Positions 1 to 8,503 of a stretch of DNA of 64,000 bases are shown here, piece by piece. The notes beneath the pieces are model-generated. The model was not told where the DNA came from, made no database searches, and saw only the letters and a list, made by a program, of their open reading frames with translations. The number at the start of each line of letters is the position of its first letter. Position 1 is the stretch's first letter. A program made the position numbers and the translations under genes. This DNA comes from CAYUQT01 sp964446835 (GTDB taxonomy: Bacteria; Planctomycetota; Phycisphaerae; UBA1845; JAFGLZ01). The DNA lies in contig CAYUQT010000045.1 of assembly GCA_964446835.1 (NCBI GenBank), positions 16,009 through 80,008 on the forward strand. Reading direction: 5' to 3'.

Positions 1-1772
1 AGGGCAACCTGAAGCGAACGGGGTTCTGGGAATCGGAAGACGCCAAGAACATGTACACGACCTGTCCGGCGGTGCCGGAGTATCAGGACGCCATGGTGGC
101 CTGGGTTCACAAGATTATGGATCTGGGGGCGGACGGGGTATTTGTGGACAACCTGTCCTCGCGCGTGCCCTGTTTCGGCGTGAAGCATGGCAAGCACAAG
201 CACCTTTCGGACAACGCGAACCAGGCCTTCGCGATGCTGTTGAAGCGGGTACGGGAAGTGGTCAAGGAGCACAAGCCGGACGGAGCGGTGCTGGGGAATT
301 CTGCCAGCCCCTTGTCGCTGCCCAAAGAGTTCTGGCCGTATCTCGATGCCGAAATGCTCGAGTCGTACATCTGCACATGGGTGTCGAAGGATCGATGGTT
401 CGACTGGCACAAGCACTGGCATGATCAGGGGCTGAAGCTGCAGCCATACATGGTGGCGGGCAAGCAGATACAGGCCTTGAGCTATGTGGGGCACACCTCC
501 TACGGGATTCGTGAGGACGCGTTCTTCTGTTACGCGACGGCTCGGCTCGCGGGGTTTGTCTGGAACGGCGGACGGCCGTTGTCGGATCCGGAGACGGCTG
601 TTCTCTATCGAGTTCGGTTGGGGCCCCCGCTTGGGGGCGAACAACAGGAGAACGGTTTGTACTATCGCCTCTTCGAGCGGGGGTTTGTGGTGGTCAATCC
701 GGACAAGACGAAGGAGGGCACGCTGACGATCGGACGGGGGTTCCCCACGACACAACTGTACGACATGTTCGGCAGCGCACCACAACAATGGGGGGCCTAT
801 GGCAAGGGCGGTGGGCACCTCGATGGGAGTTCACCCCGGAGCGGCGTGCGATGCGTCCGGTGCCGAGACGTTGCCGGGGCGGATCAGAGTGGGTTTGTTC
901 AAGGGGTCACGCTCAATCAGACGAAGCCCGTGCCGCTGGAGGTCGGCGGTTGGAGCCGCGCGGAGGGTGTCTCTGGGGACCCCGACAGCGATTACTCCGT
1001 CTACGTGGACGTCGTTTACGGGGATGGGACCTTCCTTTTCGGGCAGGTGGCCAAGTTCAGTTGTGGCACTCACGATTGGAAACATCGCTCGGTTACGATA
1101 CGTCCGGAGAAGCCCATCCGGAGCCTGTCACTCTATGTACTGCTGCGCGGGCACACGGGCACCGTGTGGTTCGACGATATCTCCCTGAAAGAGGTGTCCG
1201 GAGGACTGACGGGCCCGGAATTGCTGGTCAACGGCGGTTTCGAGGAGGTGACGGCGCAGGGGCGGCTGGTGGATGTCGGGGCTACGAATCGGCGGTTGAC
1301 CATTCCGGCCTACAGCGGGCGGGTCTTCCTGTTCGGGAGCGGGGGGGGCGATGACCTGTCCGTGCGAGGGCCCGGGTTGACGGTGAGCACCAACCCTGGC
1401 TTGGGCGAGGTCCGATTCCGTGTGGACGGATTCGACTACTGGACTCATTGCGGGTACTGGGGCACGAGTTACATGATGGGTTCGAACTTCGGCAAGTTCA
1501 GCATCACGCTGGACAGGCCGGGGAAGCACACGCTGGAGATCGTCGATGTGATTCCGGCGGATATGAAGACGCCGAAGGGGTACGGTTCGGGGGAGCGATT
1601 GGGGCAGTTCATGGATCCCTCACAGCCTACGCGACCCAGTGGGGGCAAGAAGTTTCACTTTCGCCAGTGGAGCGGCGCGGTGTCGTCTCGCGAGCGACGG
1701 GTGGAGATCGATGTGAGTCGGGACACGGCTGTGACGGCGGAGTTTGATGTCGAGGCGAGCGGCAAGCCTTAG
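1..1772 (+). CDS. Glycoside-hydrolase-like protein, 5' truncated
   Basis: The frame is open from the first bases of the window, so the true start lies upstream and at least 589 residues are present. The N-terminal part reads like the second half of a TIM-barrel glycosidase: the strand LGADGVFVDNLSSR, a long stretch rich in Trp and His, then a barrel-closing LAGFVWNGGRPLSDPET. This resembles the alpha-galactosidase-like barrels of hypothetical glycosidase (GHL) families, but no family is assigned. A beta-sandwich, carbohydrate-binding-like module follows (about residues 300-410, ending TVWFDDISLKEV), then a second beta-rich module and a C-terminal VEIDVSRDTAVTAEFDV segment typical of short surface beta repeats. 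An extracellular enzyme is likely, but the signal peptide is outside the window and catalytic residues are not pinned down. Confidence 0.6.
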   Translation, partial: GNLKRTGFWESEDAKNMYTTCPAVPEYQDAMVAWVHKIMDLGADGVFVDNLSSRVPCFGVKHGKHKHLSDNANQAFAMLLKRVREVVKEHKPDGAVLGNSASPLSLPKEFWPYLDAEMLESYICTWVSKDRWFDWHKHWHDQGLKLQPYMVAGKQIQALSYVGHTSYGIREDAFFCYATARLAGFVWNGGRPLSDPETAVLYRVRLGPPLGGEQQENGLYYRLFERGFVVVNPDKTKEGTLTIGRGFPTTQLYDMFGSAPQQWGAYGKGGGHLDGSSPRSGVRCVRCRDVAGADQSGFVQGVTLNQTKPVPLEVGGWSRAEGVSGDPDSDYSVYVDVVYGDGTFLFGQVAKFSCGTHDWKHRSVTIRPEKPIRSLSLYVLLRGHTGTVWFDDISLKEVSGGLTGPELLVNGGFEEVTAQGRLVDVGATNRRLTIPAYSGRVFLFGSGGGDDLSVRGPGLTVSTNPGLGEVRFRVDGFDYWTHCGYWGTSYMMGSNFGKFSITLDRPGKHTLEIVDVIPADMKTPKGYGSGERLGQFMDPSQPTRPSGGKKFHFRQWSGAVSSRERRVEIDVSRDTAVTAEFDVEASGKP

Positions 1773-1801
1773 TCTGGGGACGCTCAGACGCCGGAGTCCG
1801 G

Positions 1802-1829
1802 TCGACGGGACGCCGCGAGGCTGTACAAT
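1802..1829 (+). promoter_or_regulatory. Candidate sigma-70-like promoter of asnS
   Basis: A TCGACG -35 (1802-1807) and a TACAAT -10 (1824-1829) are separated by 16 bases, leaving a leader of about 75 bases. A perfect GGAAC-CT-GTTCC inverted repeat (1857-1868) lies inside that leader. The -35 box is weak; this is pattern matching only. Confidence 0.3.
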
Positions 1830-1910
1830 GCAGACTTTCGGGTTGGGCCTGGCCTTGGAACCTGTTCCGACCCGTTGGGTGAACACGACCATAACGGTGA
1901 GGGAATGTGT

Positions 1911-3425
1911 ATGTCGAATGTGACCGATGCGAAGATTGCGGAACTGGCGAACCATGTGGGGCAGACGGTTCGGCTCAGCGGTTGGCTCTACAACTCGCGC
2001 TCGAGCGGCAAGGTGACGTTTCTGATCGTGCGAGACGGCACCGGCCTGTGCCAGTGCGTGCTCGAAAAGAGCGACCAGACAGCAACGGTGTTCGCCGAGA
2101 TGGAGCACCTGCCGCAGGAGTCCTCTCTGACGGTTACAGGCACGGTTCGGGCCGAACCACGTTCGCCGGGGGGGCACGAACTGGCCGTTGTGGATGCTCG
2201 GGCGATCCAGCGAGCCGAGCCGTATCCGATCACACCGAAGCCGCACGGCATCGACTTCTTGATGCAGCATCGGCACCTGTGGCTTCGGTCGAAACGGCAG
2301 CACACGATCCTGCGGGTTCGGCACACGATCATCGACGAGATCCGCAGGTTCTTCAATCGCAACGGGTTCACGCTGATCGACACGCCGATCTTTGCGCCGG
2401 CGGTGGGCGAGGGTGCCAGCACCCTGTTCGAGGTCGACTATTTCGGCGAGCCCGTGTACCTGGCTCAGACGGGGCAGCTCTATCTGGAGTCGGCGGCGAT
2501 GTCGTTCGGGAAGGTCTACTGTTTCGGACCGACTTTCCGGGCGGAGAAGAGCAAGACGCGGCGGCATCTGACGGAGTTCTGGATGGTGGAGCCGGAGATC
2601 GCTTATGCGCAGCTCGATGACGTGATCAAGGTGGCCGAGGAACTGGTCTGGTCGCTGGTCACGCGCGTGCTGAACGACCACCGTGCAGACCTGATCGAAC
2701 TGGGGCGGGATGTGGCACCTCTGGAGAAGATCGCGAGGCCCTTTGAGCGGATGACCTACACCCAGGCCGCCGAGTTCCTTCGAGGCGGCGAGACGCAAGA
2801 AATGTTGGGGAAGGAGCTGGAGTGCAAGACGTCTCGTTTGGCGCAAGTGACGGCCGAGATCGCTCAGAAGGACACAGAACGTCAACAGCCGGGCGTCAAG
2901 AAGTGGAAGGCGGATCAACTCGTACAACAGATAGCCAGTGCTCGCGAGGAGAAGGCCGACCTGGAAGAAGAAATCGGCAACATCCCGCACCACATGGAGC
3001 TGGCCAAGGGTTTCCAATGGGGCGGCGACCTGGGTGGCTCGGACGAGACCATCATCAGCCGCCGCAGCGAGCGTCCGACGTTTGTGACGCACTATCCGAA
3101 GGAGGCCAAGGCCTTCTATATGTATCTGAATCGCGAGGACCCTCGCGTGGTCAACAACTTCGACCTGCTGGCGCCGGAGGGTTACGGCGAGATCATCGGG
3201 GGGTCCCAGCGAGAAGACGACTACGAGACGCTGGTCAGGCGGATCGAAGAGGACAAGCTGCCGCGAGAGTCGTATGAGTGGTATCTGGACCTCCGCCGAT
3301 ACGGGAGCGTGCCGCACGGCGGCTTTGGTCTGGGTGTCGAACGGACGCTGGCGTGGCTGTGCGGCCTCAAGCATGTTCGAGAGACGATTCCGTTCCCGCG
3401 GCTGTTGGGTCGCGTGTATCCGTGA
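1911..3425 (+). CDS. asnS: Asparaginyl-tRNA synthetase with coiled-coil insertion
   Basis: Class II aminoacyl-tRNA synthetase that charges tRNA-Asn in the cytoplasm. An OB-fold anticodon-binding domain (about 15-105, VRLSGWLYNSR) precedes the catalytic core. Motif 2 is seen as FRAEKSKTRRHLTEFWMVEPE (near 208) and motif 3 as GFGLGVERTLAWL (near 468); GYGEIIGGSQRED is characteristic of AsnRS. The start at 1911 has GTGAGGG seven bases upstream; an in-frame ATG at 1905 is possible. At 504 residues it is longer than most bacterial AsnRS (about 430-470). The excess is a charged, heptad-like stretch at about residues 297-365, between TYTQAAEFLR and FQWGGDLGG, rich in Glu, Lys and Gln and predicted to be coiled coil. 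The GH78 gene starts 32 bases downstream on the same strand. Confidence 0.95.
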   Translation: MSNVTDAKIAELANHVGQTVRLSGWLYNSRSSGKVTFLIVRDGTGLCQCVLEKSDQTATVFAEMEHLPQESSLTVTGTVRAEPRSPGGHELAVVDARAIQRAEPYPITPKPHGIDFLMQHRHLWLRSKRQHTILRVRHTIIDEIRRFFNRNGFTLIDTPIFAPAVGEGASTLFEVDYFGEPVYLAQTGQLYLESAAMSFGKVYCFGPTFRAEKSKTRRHLTEFWMVEPEIAYAQLDDVIKVAEELVWSLVTRVLNDHRADLIELGRDVAPLEKIARPFERMTYTQAAEFLRGGETQEMLGKELECKTSRLAQVTAEIAQKDTERQQPGVKKWKADQLVQQIASAREEKADLEEEIGNIPHHMELAKGFQWGGDLGGSDETIISRRSERPTFVTHYPKEAKAFYMYLNREDPRVVNNFDLLAPEGYGEIIGGSQREDDYETLVRRIEEDKLPRESYEWYLDLRRYGSVPHGGFGLGVERTLAWLCGLKHVRETIPFPRLLGRVYP

Positions 3426-3457
3426 GTACATTCCCCATGGGGAGAACAGGAGACGGC

Positions 3458-6232
3458 GTGGATACCTTCGCCAAATCGATTTCGTTGGCGGCTGTCGTGG
3501 CTTCTGCGGTGACGGGGTGGAGCGTGGCCGGCGTGAATCCTGCTCAATTGAAGTGTGAATACCTGACCAACCCACTGGGCGTCGAGGCACGACGGCCGCG
3601 GCTGAGTTGGGTTCTGGAGTCGTCGGAACGGGGGCAGGTCCAGACGGCGTATCAGATTCTGGTGGCCGGCAGCCTCGAAAGACTGAAGGCGGACCAGGCG
3701 GACCTGTGGGACAGCGGAAGGGTGGCGTCAAGTCAGTCCGTTCATGTGCTCTACGACGGCAAGCCTTTGACGTCGGGGATGCGGGCATGGTGGAAGGTTC
3801 GCATCTGGGATCGTCAGGGGGCCACTTCGGCCTGCAGCGAACCGGCCTGGTGGGAGATGGCCCTGCTGGAGAAGGGGGATTGGCAGGGGGCCTGGATCTG
3901 TTCACCGAGTCCGACACCCGGCAACGAGGCGGAGATGTACGCCGAGCACCCGGCACCGCTGCTTCGGAAGGATTTCTCGACAGGCAAGGATGTCCGTCGG
4001 GCTCGGGCCTATGTCAGCGGGCTGGGCTATTACGAGCTTCGGTTGAACGGCCAGAGGGTTGGCGACCATCTGCTGGACCCCGGGTGGACCACGTATTCGA
4101 AGCGTGTTCTGTATTCGACGTACGACGTGACGAGTCAGATCCGGTCGGGTGCCAATGCGGTCGGCGTGATGCTGGGCAATGGGTGGTACAACCCGCTGCC
4201 TCTGCGGATGTGGGGCCGGTTCAATCTGCGGGAAGCGCTGACGATCGGCCGTCCGCGCGTGATCCTCCAGTTGAACATCGAGTACGTCGACGGAACGCGT
4301 CAGAGCGTTGTTACGGATACATCGTGGAAGGTCGGTGATGGGCCGATCGTGCGCAACAGCGTCTATCTGGGTGAAGTCTACGACGCCCGGCGTGAACAGG
4401 AGGGATGGGACCGTCCGGGCTTCGCCGATTCGGCGTGGAAGCCTGCGGCGGCATCGAGCGAGTCGGTGGGGCCTCTCTGCGCCCAAATGCAACCACCGAT
4501 TCGATGCACGCGTGTGCTGAAGCCGGTCAAGATCACCGAGCCCAAGCCGGGTGCATTCATCGTGGACATGGGGCAGAATTTCTCAGGCTGGGTGAGGCTG
4601 CGGGTGAAGGGGTCTCCGGGGACGAAGGTGCAATTGCGCTATGGCGAGTTGCTGCGTCCGGACGGGACGCTGAATCCGATGACGTCGGTGGCCGGGCAGG
4701 TCAAGCAGGCCGGGACGGGTGGGCCGGGCGCCCCGCCCATAGCCTGGCAGAGCGAGACCTATATCCTGAAGGGGGGCGATGAGGAGGTTTACACCCCGAG
4801 GTTCACCTTCCATGGGTTCCGCTATGTCGAGGTGACCGGTTATCCGGGTAGACCGGGGCCTGAGGCATTGGAGGGGCTTCGGCTGAACACCGCCGTCGAA
4901 GAGGCCGGCCGTTTCTCCTGTTCGAACGAGATGCTGAATCGCATCCAGGAGATGACGCGCTGGACGCTCCTGAGCAATATGTTCAGCGTTCAGTCGGATT
5001 GCCCGCACCGTGAGAAGTTCGGCTACGGGGGCGACATTGTGGCCTCAAGCGAGATGGGCATCCTGAACTACGACATGTCGAACTTCTATGCCAAGGTCGT
5101 TCGCGACCATGCCGATGCGGTTCGCGGGAATGGCGGATTCACGGAGACCGCGCCGTATGTTGGCATTGCCGACGCGGGTCTGGGAGATCAATCGGGCCCC
5201 ATCGGCTGGGGCACGGCCCATCCGTTGCTCCAGTGGCAGCTCTACAAGTACTACGGCGAGAAGCAGTTGCTCGAGGAGCAGTACGACACAACGCGTCGTT
5301 GGGTGGAACTGCTCAGGTCGAAGGCCGTGGAGGGCATTCTGGAGAATGGCATCAGCGATCATGAAAGCCTGGTGCCCAAGCCGGTGGCGCTGACGGGGAC
5401 GGCGTTCTATTACTACAACGTGCGGCTTATGTCGCGGATCGCCGAGACCCTCGGACGTGCTTCGGACTCCAAGGAGTATGGCGAGGCGGCTCAACAGATC
5501 AAGACGGCGTTCAATCGTCGTTTTCTCAAACCGGGGACCGGGCGCTACGACGCCGGCACGCAGGCGTGTCAGGCCTTCGCGCTGTTCTTCGATCTGGTTC
5601 CGGAGAATGAGCAGGCCGCGGCGCTGGACGTGCTGGTGAAGGATATCCAGGAGACGCGCAAGGGACACCTGAGCACCGGAATTTTCGGCACCAAGTACAT
5701 GCTCAATGTGTTGGGCGCGTCGGAACGGGCAGATGTGGCCTACACCGTGGTTAATCAGAAGACCTTCCCGGGGTGGGGGCACATGCTCGAAGGCGGGGCG
5801 ACGACGCTCTGGGAGCATTGGGAGTACAGCGACAACACCTTCTCGCACAATCACCCGATGTTCGGATCGGTCAGCGAGTGGTTCTACAAGGTGTTGGGTG
5901 GTATCTCACCGGCTCCGGACGCCGTGGGCTTCGACAAGATCATCATCCGACCTCGCGTTCTGGGTGATCTGACCTGGGCCAAGAGCAGCTATCGCTCGAT
6001 TCGTGGACGCATCGAGAGCGAATGGAGGAAGGAGGGCGACACCCTTACGATGAAGGTGACCGTCCCGCCCAATGCGTCGGCGATGGTATTCGTGCCGACG
6101 AAGGACGCGTCGGCCGTCACCGAGAGCGCCGGTCCGGCGGCCAAGGCCGATGGGGTTCACTTCATCGCCGAGAAGGGGGGATTGGCTTTGTTCCGGGTGG
6201 GTTCGGGATCGTACGTCTTTATCTCGCGGTGA
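3458..6232 (+). CDS. Secreted alpha-L-rhamnosidase, GH78
   Basis: Inverting exo-glycosidase releasing terminal alpha-L-rhamnose. The GTG at 3458 is preferred: it follows AGGAGA closely and gives a clean signal peptide (VDTFAKSISLAAVVASAV...). The ATG at 3437 is the alternative. It encodes 924 residues in the usual GH78 order: N-terminal beta domains (LTNPLGVEARRPRLSW), the rhamnosidase N domain (GLGYYELRLNGQRVGD), the (alpha/alpha)6 barrel and a C-terminal beta domain. The family motif DCPHREKFGYGGD, with the acidic residues of the active site, is near residue 520, and TTLWEHWEYSDNTFSHNHPM with the second catalytic Glu is near 785. No other rhamnose gene is adjacent. It may be co-transcribed with asnS, an odd pairing given the 32-base gap. 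Confidence 0.93.
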   Translation: MDTFAKSISLAAVVASAVTGWSVAGVNPAQLKCEYLTNPLGVEARRPRLSWVLESSERGQVQTAYQILVAGSLERLKADQADLWDSGRVASSQSVHVLYDGKPLTSGMRAWWKVRIWDRQGATSACSEPAWWEMALLEKGDWQGAWICSPSPTPGNEAEMYAEHPAPLLRKDFSTGKDVRRARAYVSGLGYYELRLNGQRVGDHLLDPGWTTYSKRVLYSTYDVTSQIRSGANAVGVMLGNGWYNPLPLRMWGRFNLREALTIGRPRVILQLNIEYVDGTRQSVVTDTSWKVGDGPIVRNSVYLGEVYDARREQEGWDRPGFADSAWKPAAASSESVGPLCAQMQPPIRCTRVLKPVKITEPKPGAFIVDMGQNFSGWVRLRVKGSPGTKVQLRYGELLRPDGTLNPMTSVAGQVKQAGTGGPGAPPIAWQSETYILKGGDEEVYTPRFTFHGFRYVEVTGYPGRPGPEALEGLRLNTAVEEAGRFSCSNEMLNRIQEMTRWTLLSNMFSVQSDCPHREKFGYGGDIVASSEMGILNYDMSNFYAKVVRDHADAVRGNGGFTETAPYVGIADAGLGDQSGPIGWGTAHPLLQWQLYKYYGEKQLLEEQYDTTRRWVELLRSKAVEGILENGISDHESLVPKPVALTGTAFYYYNVRLMSRIAETLGRASDSKEYGEAAQQIKTAFNRRFLKPGTGRYDAGTQACQAFALFFDLVPENEQAAALDVLVKDIQETRKGHLSTGIFGTKYMLNVLGASERADVAYTVVNQKTFPGWGHMLEGGATTLWEHWEYSDNTFSHNHPMFGSVSEWFYKVLGGISPAPDAVGFDKIIIRPRVLGDLTWAKSSYRSIRGRIESEWRKEGDTLTMKVTVPPNASAMVFVPTKDASAVTESAGPAAKADGVHFIAEKGGLALFRVGSGSYVFISR

Positions 6233-6327
6233 CGTTGTGCCCTCGGGCGAATATACTGTGGCACGGTCCCTGGGAGTCCAGGGTGAAAGGTTGTCCGGCG
6301 CTGAGACAACTCGGGAGTGGTCAGGGC

Positions 6328-6344
6328 GGCTCACGAGGTGAGCC
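6328..6344 (+). promoter_or_regulatory. Hairpin abutting the RBS of the tRNA-binding protein gene
   Basis: GGCTCAC-GAG-GTGAGCC forms a perfect 7-bp stem with a 3-base loop. AGGAG (6346-6350), the likely ribosome site for the start at 6360, begins two bases after it. The hairpin could influence ribosome access; no T tract follows, so it is not a typical intrinsic terminator. Confidence 0.4.
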
Positions 6345-6359
6345 TAGGAGTCAGGTGCG

Positions 6360-6710
6360 ATGAGTGACATACCGGGTATTGTGGAATATGCCGACTTTGC
6401 CAAGCTGGATCTCCGAACGGCCAAGGTGCTGGAGGTCCGGGAGCATCCGAATGCCGACAAGTTGCTGCTGATGAAGGTGGATGTCGGGGCGATGGGAGAG
6501 CGGCAGATCGTGGCGGGTCTGAAGCCGTTCCTGGCCGATCCCCAATCACTGGTCGGCAAGACGATCGTGATTGTGGCGAACCTGGCACCGCGGGCGATGC
6601 GGGGCGAGACCAGCCAGGGGATGCTGCTGGCGGCCAGCAGCGACGATCGTACCCGTGTCATCATCCTGACGACCGACGAGGCGATGCCGCCCGGCTGCAA
6701 GATATCCTGA
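6360..6710 (+). CDS. Free-standing tRNA-binding protein (MetRS C-terminal domain / Trbp111-like)
   Basis: A 116-residue OB-fold protein equivalent to the C-terminal dimerisation and tRNA-binding domain of methionyl-tRNA synthetase. YADFAKLDLRTAKVLEVREH and HPNADKLLLMKVD are the family signature, followed by IVAGL, IVIVANLAPRAMRGETSQGM and the closing MPPGCKIS. Stand-alone copies such as Trbp111 and the CsaA-like group bind the tRNA elbow as dimers, or act as a separate subunit for a MetRS lacking this domain. No metG is present in the window to decide which. The start is supported by AGGAG nine bases upstream. The recN start is nine bases after its stop, so the two are probably co-translated. 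The function beyond RNA binding is inference. Confidence 0.88.
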   Translation: MSDIPGIVEYADFAKLDLRTAKVLEVREHPNADKLLLMKVDVGAMGERQIVAGLKPFLADPQSLVGKTIVIVANLAPRAMRGETSQGMLLAASSDDRTRVIILTTDEAMPPGCKIS

Positions 6711-6719
6711 CAACCGGCC

Positions 6720-8381
6720 ATGCTGCGGGAATTGCACATCTCCAATCTGGCCATCATCGAAGACGTCCATGTCGAGCTGGACGATGCGCTGACGGTCTTC
6801 ACGGGGGCTACCGGCGCCGGCAAGAGCCTGGTGATCGGGGCACTTCAGTTTTTGCTGGGCATGAAGTCGCCCGGGCAGATGTTGCGCCCCGGGGCCACGG
6901 AGGGGCGCGTGTCGGGTGTCTTCGTCGTGACGAATTCCAAGGTTCGGCAGGAACTGTCTGAGTTGGCGGACGTGGCCATCGACGAGCCGGATGTGCTGAT
7001 CACGAGGCGATTGCTCTCAGGGGGGCGAGGAACGTGCAGCATCAACGGCCAGCCGGTGACGGTCTCGATGCTTCAGCAGATGGGTGAGCGGCTGGTGGAC
7101 ATCCACGGGCAGTACGAGCATCAGTTCCTTCTGAGCCCATCGAACCAGTTATTGGTGCTGGACACCTTCGCCGGATGCGAGTCGCTGGCCGATGAAGCGG
7201 GCCAGGCCTGGCGAGCATGGGAGGGTTATCTGTCGCAGCGTCAGGACCTGGGCCGGAGCGAGGGGCTGCGCCGTCAGCAGCTCGAGCTGTATGAATACCA
7301 GGCCGTCGAGATCGATCAGGCGGCGATCCGGCCGGGCGAACTCGAGGAGGTCGAGGCCCGTCACCGACGGCTGGCGAACATCGACCGGATCCGCCAGATG
7401 GCCTCGGCTGTTCTGGCGGGAATGGAAGACGAGTCGGGTGTTCTCGACCCTCTTCGCGGCATGGTGAAGGATCTGGACGAATTGACGGGATTGGATGCCA
7501 GGCTTGCCGCTGTGGGGGAATCGTGCAAGACGGCCCTGATAACCCTCGATGAGGCGGCGGGGGATCTGCGACGCTATGTGGATGGTCTGGACCTCGACGA
7601 AGGGGAACTGGCGGAGGTCGATTCTCGCCTGGCGCTTCTGAGGCGGCTCTGCGGCAAGTACGGTGGGGACATCGAGGGGGTTCTTGCTCACCGGACACGG
7701 ATCGAGGAAGAGATCCGCACGCTGCGCCAGCAACAGGAGGACTGGAGCCGGATTGACGAGCTGATCGAGGCTTCAAAGGAGCGGTTCAACGCCGTGGCCA
7801 AGCGACTGGCCGCCAAACGCCGCTCGGCCGCCAAGAAGCTCAATGCCCTGGTGAATCCGCAGCTCGGGGAGCTGGGGATGGAGAAGGCGGCCTTCGAGAT
7901 GCGGCTGAGCGAGTGCGACCCGGGTTCGACGGGGTGCGATGCCGCGGAGATGATGGTTCAAACGAATCCGGGCCAGCCGATGCTGCCGTTGCGAAAGATC
8001 GCATCGGGGGGTGAGCTGAGTCGCATCATGCTGGCGATCAAGACGGCGTTGGCGGGGACGGACCGATCCAGTGTGATGGTGTTTGATGAGGTGGATGCGC
8101 ACGTGGGGGGGCGTCTGGGTGCGATTATCGGTGAGAAGCTCCGTCAGCTTGCCCAACAGCATCAGGTGATCTGCATCACACACCTACCGCAGATCGCGGC
8201 CTACGCCACGCGTCATCTGAAGGTACAGAAGGCCAGCGAAAACGACGAGACTCGGAGCGTTGTTCGTGTGATCGACGGGCGCGACCGCATCGAAGAACTG
8301 GCCGAGATGATCGCCGGACCGGAAAGGACGCCGACGAGCCTTCGTCAGGCGAAGGAACTCCTGGATCGGGCGGGGACCTGA
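6720..8381 (+). CDS. recN: DNA repair protein RecN
   Basis: SMC-like ATPase acting at DNA double-strand breaks. The N-terminal MLRELHISNLAIIEDVHVEL opens the ABC-type head, and the Walker A is GATGAGKS (near residue 29). A long central helical coiled coil (about 150-370) follows. The C-terminal head has the signature LRKIASGGELSRIMLAIK, Walker B VMVFDEVDAHVGG and the switch His in ICITHLPQIAAYATRHLKV. At 553 residues it matches the family. No clear Shine-Dalgarno lies in the nine bases after the preceding stop, which suggests coupling to the tRNA-binding protein gene. A GC-rich hairpin follows the stop. No LexA-type box was identified. Confidence 0.96.
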   Translation: MLRELHISNLAIIEDVHVELDDALTVFTGATGAGKSLVIGALQFLLGMKSPGQMLRPGATEGRVSGVFVVTNSKVRQELSELADVAIDEPDVLITRRLLSGGRGTCSINGQPVTVSMLQQMGERLVDIHGQYEHQFLLSPSNQLLVLDTFAGCESLADEAGQAWRAWEGYLSQRQDLGRSEGLRRQQLELYEYQAVEIDQAAIRPGELEEVEARHRRLANIDRIRQMASAVLAGMEDESGVLDPLRGMVKDLDELTGLDARLAAVGESCKTALITLDEAAGDLRRYVDGLDLDEGELAEVDSRLALLRRLCGKYGGDIEGVLAHRTRIEEEIRTLRQQQEDWSRIDELIEASKERFNAVAKRLAAKRRSAAKKLNALVNPQLGELGMEKAAFEMRLSECDPGSTGCDAAEMMVQTNPGQPMLPLRKIASGGELSRIMLAIKTALAGTDRSSVMVFDEVDAHVGGRLGAIIGEKLRQLAQQHQVICITHLPQIAAYATRHLKVQKASENDETRSVVRVIDGRDRIEELAEMIAGPERTPTSLRQAKELLDRAGT

Positions 8382-8390
8382 CGTCCGGTG

Positions 8391-8422
8391 GGGGCTCGGC
8401 GTGAGCCGGCAGCCGAGGGCCC
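8391..8422 (+). terminator. GC-rich hairpin downstream of recN
   Basis: GGGCTCGGC pairs with GCCGAGGGCC across an 11-base loop, with a one-base bulge, nine bases after the recN stop. No U-rich tail follows, so it is at best a weak or factor-assisted terminator. Confidence 0.35.
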
Positions 8423-8503
8423 GGATCAGACCGCAGGCGGGTGTGCGTTTACTCCCTGGGTCCGATCGATGACTGGCGATGACGATTGCGGGGAATCATG
8501 ACA

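Noticed and set aside
1620..3956. 778-codon frame opposite asnS and GH78
   Set aside because: Spans two real genes and their junction and has no recognisable domain.
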